This document shows, piece after piece, positions 10,478 to 22,600 of a stretch of 64,000 bases of DNA; the first letter of the stretch is position 1, and every line of letters starts with the position of its first letter. The notes beneath the pieces are model-generated. The model was given only the letters and a program-made list of their open reading frames with translations. It did not search any database and was not told the origin of the DNA. Both the position numbers and the translations under genes were made by a program. Origin of the DNA: Fulvia fulva (lineage: Eukaryota > Ascomycota > Dothideomycetes > Mycosphaerellales > Mycosphaerellaceae); NCBI RefSeq assembly GCF_020509005.1, contig NC_063018.1:1302001-1366000 (forward strand), in the 5' to 3' direction.

Positions 10478-11823
10478 TCGTTATCCGTGAGGTCCATTTC
10501 CGTGCTGACCTGCTGTGTCTCCTGAGCCTGTATCTCGCTGTCCGGCTGGCCCTGGGGCCGCTGGGGCGCCCCAAAGATTCGCATTTGGCCTAGTTCGTTG
10601 GCTGCCCGGTTAAGGTGTCGAGGCCGACCGGGAGGTGGATGCGTTTGCGGTTGGGTTCCCTTGTTCGTCTCTTCTGCCCTCTTCCTTTTGCTCGGCTCGA
10701 AGCCCTTGTACACGGTAGGTCCCTCCTGTTGTCGTTGGGGGTACCTAGCTGGTGTAGAGATCCTTGCTTGTCTCGCTCGTTCTTGTGCTGCTATTCTAGC
10801 CGGGCATTGGCTTGAATACGCTGGGTGCCTTCTGCCGCAGCATGCGCACCTGCTCTCCTTTTTTGGGCATTCCCTTCCCTGGTGTGGGCCTGCGCAGTGA
10901 GGACACCTTGGGGTCTTCTCCCCGCATTTTGAGGCTATGTGACCGTACTGTTGGCATTGGAAGCATTGTAGTACCCTGTGGCTGCTCTGATGGATCTCCG
11001 TGTCCATTCTCTCGCAGTTCCAGAATAGCCCATTGTCTAATATCTGGTTAGCTTGTTCCGCTGTCTCTACCCAAATAATAAGCGATGAATGCGTCTTTTC
11101 TCGGTCTACTGTCTTGTGCAGCCATGCCGCCTTCGTTAGTCGTACTCCTGGGGAGGTGTTCTGGTTCTGTACTTGGAGGTGGGGAAGGTCTTCGACCTTG
11201 AATGTCCTAGGGACCCCGTGGGCGATGACGGTATACTGTTGGTGGGAGACTCGTGCCGACTTCGCGACTTTAGTAGTCCACTCCTTATAGGTCTCCAGCT
11301 TTCGTCTATCAGACTCTTGTGCGGTAAAGAGTCTTACTACGCCTGTTGCTTCTACCCTCGCCCCAACTACCTCCTTTTGGCCGATTCTGTCGACAATCTC
11401 CTTGCTTGTTAGGGCTGCGATTTCTTGTTTCTCCGCCGGATCAGTAATGTATAGGCGTACCGCCTTACTTTCCTTCGGAGGGGGTTGATTCTTGCCTGCT
11501 GCTACTGTTGCCCATGTAGTTGGTTTCTGGGCTGCCTTCTGTGTTACTTGTTGGATTGTCTTCGGGATTTGGTATGATAGCGCTTTTAGCGCTCCTAGTA
11601 GCTGTGCTATGGTGTTCTTATATGCCCGGGCTGGGTGTTCGTCATCCCCTAGTAAGTTCTCCGCCTCCGTATATAGGGTCGTCCACGCTGTGTTGTTTGT
11701 CGTTGGCCTCTGCTTTCTGTATAGTGGGCCTTGGCTTGTGTCCTGGGTTTTTTCTTGGTTTGTTCCCCGGTTTGACTCTTGGTGCAGAATGTTCGCAAGG
11801 CTATGGCTCTCGTTGGTTGCCAT
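10474..11823 (-). CDS. LINE ORF1: Gag-like RNA-binding protein with three zinc knuckles
   Basis: The 449-residue protein is expected to coat LINE RNA in a ribonucleoprotein particle. The N-terminal part is polar and Gln/Thr-rich; the middle (about 110-270) resembles Gag proteins of Jockey/I/Tad-type LINEs. Three consecutive zinc knuckles follow near residues 286-340: CFQCQQYGHIASKC (CX2CX4HX4C), CPHCAGPHQGREC (CX2CX3HX4C) and CACCGRRHPAYSSQC (CX2CX3HX6C). The C-terminus is basic and Pro/Gln-rich. The first in-frame ATG (MATNESHSLANIL) was chosen; an overlapping frame upstream has no comparable features. The stop codon overlaps the ORF2 start. Confidence 0.92.
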   Translation of the reverse strand: MATNESHSLANILHQESNRGTNQEKTQDTSQGPLYRKQRPTTNNTAWTTLYTEAENLLGDDEHPARAYKNTIAQLLGALKALSYQIPKTIQQVTQKAAQKPTTWATVAAGKNQPPPKESKAVRLYITDPAEKQEIAALTSKEIVDRIGQKEVVGARVEATGVVRLFTAQESDRRKLETYKEWTTKVAKSARVSHQQYTVIAHGVPRTFKVEDLPHLQVQNQNTSPGVRLTKAAWLHKTVDREKTHSSLIIWVETAEQANQILDNGLFWNCERMDTEIHQSSHRVLQCFQCQQYGHIASKCGEKTPRCPHCAGPHQGRECPKKESRCACCGRRHPAYSSQCPARIAAQERARQARISTPARYPQRQQEGPTVYKGFEPSKRKRAEETNKGTQPQTHPPPGRPRHLNRAANELGQMRIFGAPQRPQGQPDSEIQAQETQQVSTEMDLTDNE

Positions 11824-12068
11824 CCTTCGCTGTTGTTCGGGGTCGCGCTTCCTAATTGGGCAGTTGTCCTCCGCAACTCCGCAATTCTAGGGTCTGCCTT
11901 CAGGGGAAGGGGACCTCGGTTTTGGGGTTTTTTTTTGTATCACAATTGCGCCGCCGCCAGCGCAGGCGGGTCGCTACTGCTTGAGTAGATTGCTCGTCTT
12001 GATAAGGGCTATCGATTGAATGGTCCTCGTCCTAGTACCCGAAAGAGTCGCTTCTGCCTAGTTATATC

Positions 12069-12083
12069 AAGCGGAAGATATAG
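12069..12083. repeat. LINE target site duplication, right copy
   Basis: Exact match to 6912-6926. Immediately right of it the RIP-mutated gag relic resumes in plus-strand sense. Confidence 0.9.
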
Positions 12084-13490
12084 TAGACCGTCTTAAGATA
12101 GAAATCGAGTAGCTTAAAACCTAAGCTCGTCTCGATAAGTCTCTATACGAGCGTCCTCGTTCCTACTTAGATATACTCGAGTATTAACGACAACAAATAT
12201 AGTAAATAACTATAGGCCTAGATAACTTCCTAGTAGCTAGTACCCGCCGATCGTATACCTTAGTAGGAGCTACGTACGACCGAGACCGTAACCGCGATCG
12301 CGATTAAGACTATAACGAACGCCGTGACCGTAATAGAGCTATAAGAGCTAGGTCCTACCTTAGTACTCGTACCGATAATAGTACGACCTTTAACGCTAAA
12401 CCTAATAGAAGATTCTCTTACCCTAAAGTGTTCGACAATAGCGGCGAGATGTCCTACTACGACTAGAAGGACAGTTATAGAGACTCTAGCGCTATACGCT
12501 ATACCCCCTAGACTCCGTACGTAGACATCTTTAACTACGTTAAGCGATATACTAGTAAGACGCCTAAGGACATTATTATCCTTACCGTCGAGTCTAACGC
12601 CTAGGCTTCCCTTAAAGATATATAGGACGAACTCGATAATAACTTCGGTATTAATCCGCGTAATAAGAAGCTTAAGGCCGGGCGCGACCTATATTAGTTA
12701 CGGTAGTAGAAGAACTAGGCTTTTATAAAGTATATTATCGAATATCGCCGTCTCTTAGCTAAAGTAGAAAAGCTACTAATAACCTACGAGCTATAGGTCA
12801 GCTTGAACAAGTTCTAGATAAAGAAGATAGAGGATTACTAGCTTATAGGGTCCTTTAGCGAGTTCTACCGTATAGTAAAGGACAAAGAGGAAGCTTATAA
12901 TACGGTTAAGTAGATATATAGTAGGAGCGATAAGGATAAGGATAACGCTAGTAATTACCGAGGAGGCTAAGGTTAGCTACCTCTACTAGGATAGACCCGT
13001 ATACCTACCGCTATAGCTACTACGAATAACACCCTTATAGTTATACCTATACGTAATAATAAGTAACCCGAGGGTCTAGCCGTCCGTATTATCCCCCGTA
13101 AGTACGGTAACCTACCTAAGCTCGACGAGGCCCTACGTAACAAACTTCGCTAGTAAGGTCGCTACTTCCGTTACCGCGAGCTAGATTATACTAGCCGAGA
13201 CCTAATATATATCCTTTATAACTTACGCGGAAGGTAGAAGGTTAGTAACGTTAATAGAGAGACACCGGTAGCTCCTAACGCTATAACTAACGTACCCGCC
13301 TTATAGATCGAAGCTCCGCCTTCGGGAAATGTCTAGCTCCTTAATATAGTCGCGTTAAAGGAGTAGTACACGAACATACTAATCACAAAAACGAACACGG
13401 ATATAAGATATATATATAAGAGGAGGAGTACCTATACGTAGTAATAGCTAAGGGTAACACCTATACGCCTATATATATATAACTAACGTA
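12084..13490 (+). pseudogene. RIP-mutated gag of LTR retrotransposon, right part
   Basis: This continues the relic interrupted by the LINE. Read on the plus strand, 12600-12960 looks like a retrotransposon gag helix region (DELDNNFGINPRNKKLKAGR, AFIKYIIEYRRLLAKVEKL) broken only by TAG codons at places where CAG or TGG is expected. Near 13160-13200 the residues RYFRYRELDYTSRDL align with a CX2CX4HX4C zinc knuckle in which Cys and His have become Tyr (TGC to TAC, CAC to TAC), exactly the RIP outcome. No pol region was seen before the next LINE copy at 13497, so only gag survives here. Confidence 0.6.
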
Positions 13491-13496
13491 TAGAAA

Positions 13497-15749
13497 GTAT
13501 ATAGATAGATAGATATTTTATTAAGCTGTTATAGTGCCCTTTAGCCTATATAGCTATACTATCTTGTTTTTATATATATAGAGGGGAAACCGTATTAGTA
13601 AAAACCCCTCCTCCTTCCCGCCTATCTTTTCCCCCTAGTTATCGTCTTAGATTTTCCTTATTAGGGGTACGCTAGTGTTATAGGCCTGCCCTAATAACTA
13701 CCCTATCTGTAACCCCCTTAGCTTCCGCCTCTTGTCTATCTACTCCTCCGTCTTACTAGCTAGGCTAAACGACTAGACGTATCCCTACTATAATATCTAC
13801 CGAGAGATTCGGTAAATATTACCTTTGTCCCTAATAATTGACTAATAGTCTCTCCTCTCCGCTTAGTGCCTCTAATTTCCCCTACTACTCGCCTACTACG
13901 GTATCGTAGTAGTATATATTCTTAGTTTTACGATAGGTAGCTATACTAGTAGGCTAGGCTTTAGATATCTAGTACGCGTCTCCTAAATAGGTAGGCCCTT
14001 AATCTAATATATTCGGACCTGATTTGGATCGCTATACTTACTTCGGCCCTTATTAGGTCCCTATGTAGCTAGTAGTTATGTCTCTAGAAGGCTCGGAGTA
14101 CTATCGGGCCTATTGTCTTAGGGGGCTTCCTTTTCTAGTCCGACTCCTATAGGTAGCTTGCTATCTATTCCGCTAGGCTTTAGGTCTTAGCCTTACTCCC
14201 GCCGGCCTAGCGAGCCCTACGCTCCTCCTCTTTTCGTACTAGCTACTCGGTGCTTGTCTGTACGGCCGTAAAGGTAGTAAGGTCATCCTCTTTTTAGCTT
14301 ATCCGATGTCCGGCCCCTCTCCGGTAGCGGCTTTCTATCTTATTCTTTACCTCCTAGATCGTGGTTTATACTAGGTAATCTGTCGTCTTTACCGCGTATT
14401 GAATTCTTATTCCCCGGATATATTGGCCGATTAGTAGTGTTCCCGTCTCTATTTCTACCGTACTTATTAACGTTGTCTTATATACGCCTAGTATCCTACG
14501 TAGGTTGCCTACCTATATCCTGTTTAGGGGTTACTCTATCCGTTTCGGGATCGGCTTGCCTACGCCTCCTATTTCCTAAATCTATGCCCCGTATAATATA
14601 GCTAGTCTAACGATCGCCTTATATATTACTCTTGCCTTATCGAATATTACTCCCTATATAGACGCCGTAAGCCTCTTTATCGAGGCTTCGTTAACTTACG
14701 CTCGACTCTAGGCTTTCTTAATCTATACGTTCTAGCTTAGCTTCGGGTCGAGCTAGATCCCTAGTACTCGTAGCTCTACTAATAGCTTAGTCTCGTAGCC
14801 TTAGATTCTTACCGCCGCCTTTATATTATAGTATACTCTCGCTTTACTAAAGTGTATAAGCTAGTACTTTTTAGAGGCGAACCGGGCACTATACTTCTTT
14901 ACCTACTCCTCGCCTTTCTTATATCTATCTTTAAGGAGGCGATAGTTCTCCTCTATCGAGTCTAACTAGGCTAGAATGTTTATATTGTCTATAAATCCCG
15001 ATACTAAGGTTTACGGAGAGGTGAGTAGAGGAATTAGATCAGATATAAATATTAGAAATAGGATAGGGGAGAGAGTAGATCCCTAAGATATTCTAGCCTC
15101 TACCTTTACCGGGTCGGACGTATACCTCCCTAGGACTAGGTATATCGTCCGTTTATAGAGAAAGGAGTAGACAAACTTCGTTACCTACTAGGGGATACCT
15201 TTCTATTATAGGATATATATTAGCCTTTAGTATAAGACGTTATCGAAGGCCCCTACGATGTCGAGGGATAGTAAGGACGCCGCTCGGTTCCTACCGTAGT
15301 ACTAGAGGGTCTGAATTTGCTCCGTAATTAGCTCTATTACTATTAGTATCGATCGCTAGCTTCTTCCCCCTATCTATGTTACTAGGAGTACGTAGTTGTT
15401 CTCGGCTAGCTAGGTAAGTCTCTAGGCTACTATCTTCTCTAGAACCTTTCCTATCGTATTTAGAAGTACGATTAGCCTATACGATTTAGGCTAAGTATAG
15501 TCCTCCTCCTATAGCTTATAGAGTACTACTATTATAGACTCTCTATACGGCCTCGGGTAATACTCTAGCCGTAAATACGTAGTAAATAGGTTTATAAGGC
15601 TCGACGCGGTCTCTTCTCTATACTCTTTTAGTATTATATTTAGTATCCTATCTAGGCTAGGGCTTTTCGTCCTTTTAGCTTACTTATAACTCCTTTTACT
15701 ATATTAGAGCTAACTACCTAATCTATGTCTAGGGGTTCCGGATATATAC
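13497..15749 (-). mobile_element. 5'-truncated, RIP-mutated LINE copy A
   Basis: The sequence aligns base for base with 6927 to about 9175 of the intact LINE, starting at the same tetranucleotide tail and 3' UTR. Differences are overwhelmingly C-to-T and G-to-A at CpA/TpG. ORF2 is full of stops. It covers the C-terminal zinc motif, the RT domain and the fingers region, then ends abruptly at the Gypsy LTR (15750). The endonuclease half and ORF1 are missing. Confidence 0.9.
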
Positions 15750-16080
15750 TATAGACGACTAACTACCCTAGTAAGTAAGGGCGCGCCTAGTGACCCTAGG
15801 ATAGCTTACGCGTAGGTATATATACTTATCGGTCCGCGGGCCGTGAAATATATATAGTGATCCTAAAAAAAAGATAATAAATCTGAAATTTTCAAATTCC
15901 CGTATCTTCGCCTTATAGAGAGATTCTTCGTAAATCCTAGCTTCCTACTAAGGTCGCCTCCTAACTATATATATCTTAGTAGTACCCCTATATACCCCTA
16001 CTACGTAATTAACCGTTAAAGGTTAACGAGATTCGACGCGCAAATTTTAGGGTCTAAAGGGGGCCCTTAGCTCGTTAATA
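15750..16080 (-). repeat. Gypsy 2 LTR (left copy, 3' LTR in element sense)
   Basis: 331 bp, matching 29900-30227 closely, including the shared blocks gtaagtaagggcgcgcct and tacccctatataccccc. Differences are mainly RIP-type transitions and single-base length changes. Confidence 0.85.
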
Positions 16081-16439
16081 TATCCTCCCCTATTACGAAA
16101 TTGTCCCTAGTTTCACCTCCGCTACGCTAATATAAACTAAGAAACTATACCTACAAGTTATACGTAAGGAAGGCGGATCCGGCGTCTAGTTAAGTAGTTA
16201 GTCTAGAGACATTAAGGAGATCACAAGTTCATTCTATAAGGGGCTAAGGAGGCTAAGTTAAAGTCTAGTCTTCGTAGTAAGCCTACTCTTGAATCAAGTA
16301 TATAGCCTAGAAATTAGTTAAGTACGCTAGAAACTAGGTACTAGAACTAGAAGCTAGTTAAATTAAGGTCAGAAACCAAAACTACTAAGTGAACTCCTTA
16401 CGCCTAAGGAAAAGAAATAATAAAGTCTTATCCCTCCTT

Positions 16440-19284
16440 TAACCTAAATCCTAGTAAATTTGGCCATCTCCTCCGTAGTAAGGTTATAAGGCCGTACCTA
16501 TAGTCTCGTCGGCTTAGATTCTAGTTCTAGAAGTATAGTAGCTCTATTAATACCTATTAGAAGTATATCGTCATCCTCTTCGTCGTTAGATTCGGACGTA
16601 GTAGGCCTATTCTCGTTCGGAAGATCGCCCTTTTCGATATTCGCGATACTAACCCTATCCTCTAGGGCTATAATGTCTTTAGCTTTAGGAAGATTAAGCT
16701 CCGGGTCCGGTCTTAACTATAGGATTAGCTTTAGGTTCTCTCGGGCTTATATACCCTTTAACCTCGTACTATTAAGCTCTTCGAGGACGTATATACTAAA
16801 CCCCGAGTACACCTTAGCTATATAATACGGCCTAAGCTAGCGGTAACTAATCTTTCTAGATAGGTTATCCTTATACGGCTTGTCGAACTTGACTATAAGA
16901 TCTCCGACCTAGAACCTCTAGAAGTTAACACTACGTTTAGTATCGAAGTATTCCTTACTTAGGGTACGAAGCCTTACTCTTCGTAACTATAACTCCTAAA
17001 GATTTATGTCCCGTACCTATAACTAACGCGCCCGAATAGCTAACAGCTCCTCCGTTAATCTAATAGATCCCTATTTATAGTCTGCCTATATTAGGTATTC
17101 TACCTCGATCGGGAGAATAGTACGATAGCTATATAGGACCTCCGCCGGAGTTATATCCGTAATTCTAGATACCGTAGTTCTATTAGCCTAAAGCACCGTA
17201 GTAATCTATCGTTCCTAGGACTTATAGGTGTTCTTAGTAAGCTTAGCTAAAGTAGCTAGAACAGGTCGATGTCCTACTTCTATAGTTATATTTAACTACG
17301 AATAGTAGGGTAAGATCCGGATGTACTTAATACCTATACTAAGAAGCATTCTCTCTACCTCCCCTTCGTTAATACTAGCGTTATTAAGTACAATCTTATA
17401 GTAGTATCTATACCGGCTAAATACTATCTTATATAAGAATTTAGTAATCGCCCGCGAATTTAGAGGCTTCCGTACGACCTTTACCTTAATCTACCTACTT
17501 AGAGCTTCTTAGGCGACAAGTAAGTACCCGTTTCTATATACGTAGACGGGATCGTAGTACTACCTCTCTCCTATAACCTACTAAGTCGATAAGTACATTT
17601 CTCCTACTCTCTAGTTACCTTCGCGAAAGCTATAAAGAGTATAAGTCTTTACCTAACTCGATACGTCGGAGGAGTAGCCCTCCTAGTAATACCGGCTAGT
17701 AATAAGATTATATACTAGCTCTATACTCCGGTGACTATACTTTTTATAACAGTATATTACGATCTCTTTCTAAGTATTATTATCGTCTACTACTAGCTAT
17801 ATCGGTACACCCCTTCGCCGCTAATAAAACAAGAGCTTGTCTCTTAAGTAGTACCGAGGACTCTTCTTAACGAGGTTTCGATACTTAGCCCGGGTAACCC
17901 CTTCCGGTCGTATTCGATATACTAGAATATAAGCTATAAGCTCGGAATTGTTACTATACTAGGGTTCGAGGAGTCGTTCACGCTCTAGAATAACGGGGAA
18001 AGTGTTAACTAGCTCGGCGTAACGGAAGAATTTGTCGTTAATTATCTTATTAATATTATCGTTAGGTTCCGTAAGCTCCTTAGCTATAGGTAGTTTACGA
18101 GACAGTATATCCGGTCCGGAGTGCTTCTTCCTATCGACATGCCTTACTTTAAAGGTGAATAGCCGGATCTAAGTAACCTACCTTACTATTATAGAGTTTA
18201 GAATATCGGATACTAGCCGATTTAACTACTATACTAGCGTTTTAGTATTAACTTCGAGGATAAAGTCTACTCCTACGAGGTAGCGCTACACCTTCTTAAG
18301 GCCCTTTAGTACTCCGAGGCACTCCCGCTTTCCTATATCGTACTTAGCCTCGTTTACGTTCTAGGTACCGCTCTTATACCTTACTAGGTGTCTTTATCGA
18401 GTATTATCTAGTAATTCCTACGATATTATACAACCCTACCTAATGCTACTCACGTTAATAGAAACAAAGATCCTACTAGCTCCTAGGGTATAGGAGATAG
18501 TTACTAACGCTAGTGTTATTACTAAGAATCTTACTAGGTTCTCTTTCGAGAACTACTTACTCTTAGTCTAGACAAACTCGACGTCCTTCCTTAAAAGCTT
18601 ATATATTAGCTAAGCGACGATCACGAACTAGGGAACCTAAATCCGGAAGTAAATATAGATCCTAATATAAACTCGAACGTCCTTTACGTACTTTAGGGTT
18701 AGCTAGTTTAAGATCTTAGCTACTACCTTAGGATCTAGATAGCGGCCGCTCGGGCTAGTAATATAGCCTACGATCTTTAGGGTCTTATAAAGCTACTACG
18801 ATTTCTCCCCTACGACTACCGCTCCGGCCCTCTCTAGGTCCGTAAGAACAAGATTAAGGGATATAATATGTTCTACGACCTATCGTCGAAGGCTAGGCTC
18901 TACCTTAGCGTTACTATAGTCCTTAGTAGGACCTTTTACGCCGATATTATTAAGAAATAGTTTTGCTCGGTAAAAAATATAGTCTATTAACACCTTAGTT
19001 ACTGCCCGTACGAACCGAGTAACTAAGTTCGTCGTACCCTATAGTAACGTTATATACCGTATAAGCCTAAGAGGCGTTATAAAGGCCGTCAAATCTCGGC
19101 TACTTTCGTTAAGCGTAATCTAGTCGTACCCCGAAAACAAGTCTACTAAAGAGGCTACTCTATATCTAGTAAAGTCTTCCGAGAACCCGTCTATATCTAG
19201 GGGAATGTTCGTAGCCCTTATCGTCACCTCGTTTAAGAGTATAGCGGAGTTAATCAACCTATATAGTATAGCTTCGCTATTTAG
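16440..19284 (-). pseudogene. Gypsy 2 pol: RT C-part, RNase H and integrase, RIP-mutated
   Basis: Read on the minus strand from 19284 downward, an open piece contains NIPLDIDGFSEDFTRYRVAS then LVDLFSGYD, the RT palm motif of a fungal Gypsy lineage. Near 18350-18290 residues KYDIGKRECLGVLKGLKK fit the RNase H domain. Further down follow an integrase-like region and, near 16930-16850, a GDLIVKFDKPYKDNLSRK-like integrase C-terminal segment. Stops are almost all TAG at former CAG/TGG codons. The gene is dead. Confidence 0.7.
19280..19284. repeat. Copia 1 target site duplication, left
   Basis: tttag directly before the left LTR; the same five bases follow the right LTR at 25727-25731. Confidence 0.85.
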
Positions 19285-19491
19285 TGTCGCGATCCGAGCG
19301 TGCACATGGGCAACATCCCATCATCAAAACTTGAGGCCACGTACGCTAAGAATCAGGTGACTGATTAGTCACCTGCAGCCTCTTCAAGAGCAACACTTGT
19401 CCATTCTAGATAGACACATGCAATACACAACCTGCTTTTGAAACACCCTATATGAGCCCGTACAATAACTTCCCACACTTCTAACGTGATA
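19285..19491 (+). repeat. Copia 1 left LTR
   Basis: 207 bp, beginning tgtcgcgatccgag and ending taacgtgata. It contains a short palindrome ggtgactgattagtcacc that may be a transcription-factor site (inference). No difference from the right LTR was seen by eye. Confidence 0.93.
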
Positions 19492-19510
19492 GTTATGAGC
19501 CCGGTTAGCG
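19492..19510 (+). promoter_or_regulatory. Copia 1 primer binding site
   Basis: gttatgagcccggttagcg lies immediately after the LTR. Its complement contains GGGCTCATAAC, the anticodon arm of initiator tRNA-Met, so priming by a tRNA cut in the anticodon loop (as in Drosophila copia) is likely. It is not complementary to a tRNA 3' CCA end. Confidence 0.75.
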
Positions 19511-19654
19511 CTCACTAACATTCGCTGCGACAAGGAAGCCCCAAAGCAGAGTTTGCATCGTCACAGCACTACTGCTACAACCAGTGCAGTAGTATCCCCT
19601 AGGCCTAGTGAACCCGCGTGGAACTTTCACCAGCCTACAACCCATTTTGCAGTT

Positions 19655-22600
19655 ATGGCCACTACCGAGACGCCGGTGACTACCGGTGCCCTACCTCAGG
19701 GTACCGTGGTTCTGAAGAGCCATGACCAATGGGACAAGTTTGACCGTCAGCTAGAGCTCTACGCAGAGTCTTTGAATGTCTGGAAGTATGTGGATCCTCA
19801 CCAACTGAGTAACGAGCCAACAGAGCCTACTCACTTGACGTTTGAGGAAATCCAACAAGCGTACACGGCAGGAGACGCTACATCAAGAGATCTCATCAAG
19901 CTACGACAAACAGACGCAGACCGAAGGCAACGGATGTACGACATCTTTGCTGCTGCGCGATCAAAGCTCATTACCTACCTCATCCGTACGACGACAGAGC
20001 TAGGGCAAGAGCTAATGCACGGCCAGAACACCCTCAGAGCGAAATACCAGGCTCTCAAGGATCAGTATGGTCCAGACGATATGCTGCGTAAGCGGCAGCT
20101 CACGCTTGAGCTGTCTAGGCTTCAGAAGGCTAGCGCACGCAGAATCGATGACTGGTGCTCAGACTGGTTAGTTTTGCAGACCAAGATGCTTAAGTGCAAC
20201 CACGCCGAGTACGACGACCTTAGTAGACACTTCCTACTTGCTATTCAGCAGAAGCAGGCTCCAGCCTACGGTGCTTCTCTATACAACGAGTGGAAGCGTG
20301 ACAAAATGTCACTACAAAAGCTTACTGAGCGTTACCTCGAATGGATACGCGACACCGCACCAGCAACAACCAACGGTCGATCAGTCTTCGCAACCTTCTC
20401 CGGAGAAACCTCAGCAGAAGCAGAGGATGAAACAGCACCCACAGGTGCTGGTCAAAAGGAGGGTGACCGTGGCAGCAGCCGTGGTGACAACCGTGGCAAC
20501 AGCCGCGGTGACAAGGGTCGTGGCAGCAGCCGCGGCGACAAGAACAAAGACAAGGACAACAACAGGCCAAGCGGCTGCTGGAACATCACCGGCGAGCCCA
20601 AGGACACCTGTCACAAGGGCCTGTTCTCATGCGATGTGATCAACCCCGACAAGCGCCCAGCAAAGGATCAGCGCTCAGAGCAGTGGAAGAAGTACTGGAA
20701 AAACTTCATCAACTACTGCTTGAGCGACGACGGCGAGCGTCTGCTTGGCGTGTTGAATCGCAACAATCGCAAGGACCAGGAACGTGACAAGGCTATTGCT
20801 GATGCGAAGAAGGCATCACCAAGCGATAAGGGCTTTGTTGGCCTTACTGTTCTTTCTAGCTCAATTAGCAAGTTGAGCGTCAACTTCAGGGATTGCTGGG
20901 TGTATGATAACTGTTCAGACACTCATGTGATCAATCATCATGACCAGGAGGGTGTAGAGTTCATTGCAGAGCGCCTCACCACCTCAGAAATCCAGGCTGG
21001 AACAACCACCTTTCCAATTGCAGCGTTAGGGCGTGTTCATATGTCAATTGGGGGCCATTCATTCACCTTGCTGGATGTGGCTTACTGCCCAGGCTTTCAT
21101 GTGAACGTCATCTCTCACACACGCATGGAAAGAGCCGGACTCTGGTGGCACGGACGCAGCAATTCAATGTGGCACAACGACACTAAATTGATGGACCTAC
21201 ACCGCCCTACTGGTACAATCCCTTTCTTCAAGGTGGTCACACCACCTAAGTCACCCATCATTTACCAATGGCCTACAAAAGAGGGCCTAGTACTGCCGAA
21301 GGTCACTGAAAAGATGCGCAACGCGCACTTCATCAGCACTATTGGCAGGGGTGCAAACATCGGCGATGAACCTGCCAACAGCGCAGCATCTCCAAATGCT
21401 CAAGAGGATGGTGATCGCACCGTTCTCGCAGTCATGAACAGCACTGGGGGCACTCAAGGTGCAGCTACGTCCAGCAGGACCCCCATCAAACACCGAAAGC
21501 TCTCTGGCCGCCAGTGGCATCAAATCTTTGGTCACATTGGCGCTGAACGCATCAAGCAGTTGCCGCTCAGAGTTGAGGGGGTGATCATTAACGATGGTCC
21601 AAGCGCACCCCTCACTGCACATTGCAGAGCATGTGGGCTTAGCAAAGCTCACAAGGTGCACAATCGGTCTCAGCCCATCAGGGTGATGACCCCATACGGC
21701 CACATGGCCATGGACTTGGCAGAATTCAGTGTCGCCTACAACGGTGACAGGTACCTCGTCCACTTCTACGATCTGGATACCCATGGACACTTCCAGTTCA
21801 CCATCAAGAACAGGGATCAGCAATCGGTGTTGGCTTGCTTCAACAGCCTGCTGAGCTTCATCAACTTCATTGGTCGCAGGTTCGTATGCTTCTACAGCGA
21901 CAACGAGCCCGCCATTGGGAAGGTATTTCGCTCAGTCATCAACAACAACAAGATTGAATGGCACGCAACCGCGGAATACGCGCCTGCGCAGGACCCAGCA
22001 GAAAGAGCTGGAGCTCTGATCATCACCATGAGCAGAACCATTCGCATCCACGCACGATTGCCGGAAAAGCTTTGGCCAGAATGCACTGCAGCAGCGGTGT
22101 ACATCCTCTGGCGATCCCCTATCCAGTCAAAGGGCTGGAAGACCCCATTCGAATTGGCAACAGGACGAATTCCGAACGTGGGTCACATGGTGGTGTATGG
22201 CTCCCTTGCATACGTGTTCATCCATGGACCAGATCAGCCTGGCAAGAGCGAGAAACTCCAAGAGAGAGCGCTCATAGGCTACCTTGTGGGATACGACTCC
22301 ACTAACATCTACCGCGTATGGGACCCATCAAAAGATAGGGTTATGCGAGTCAAGGACGTCCTCTTCGATGAGACCACGTTCTATGACCCATCACGCCTGA
22401 CAGCAGGGTACACGACCCCTGTCGAGAACATCGCAACAGCGGAACCGGCTGAAGAGCCTGAACAATACTACGACCTGTATGTCGCTCATCACGAGCAAGA
22501 CACAGCACAGGCCGAGGGGGTGGAAGAACAGGCTCAGCAGCCGCACACCCAACAACCTCGAGACGCCCACCAAAAGCTCCTTGGGCAAGAACCACACTGG

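Larger units (their letters stand above)
6927..12068 (-). mobile_element. Intact non-LTR retrotransposon (LINE), two ORFs
   Basis: A 5142-bp element lies between perfect 15-bp target duplications. On the minus strand the order is a 5' UTR (12068-11824), ORF1 (Gag-like zinc-knuckle protein), ORF2 (endonuclease plus reverse transcriptase), a roughly 180-bp 3' UTR, and a (TATC)n tail at 6927-6942 instead of poly(A). Both ORFs are open with no RIP-type stops, although the flanking DNA is saturated with RIP. Two 5'-truncated, RIP-mutated relatives occur at 13497-15749 and 55319-57590. The architecture resembles the fungal Tad/I-like superfamily, but no RNase H domain was recognised after the RT. 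The intact frames suggest recent or current mobility; this is inference. Confidence 0.93.
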
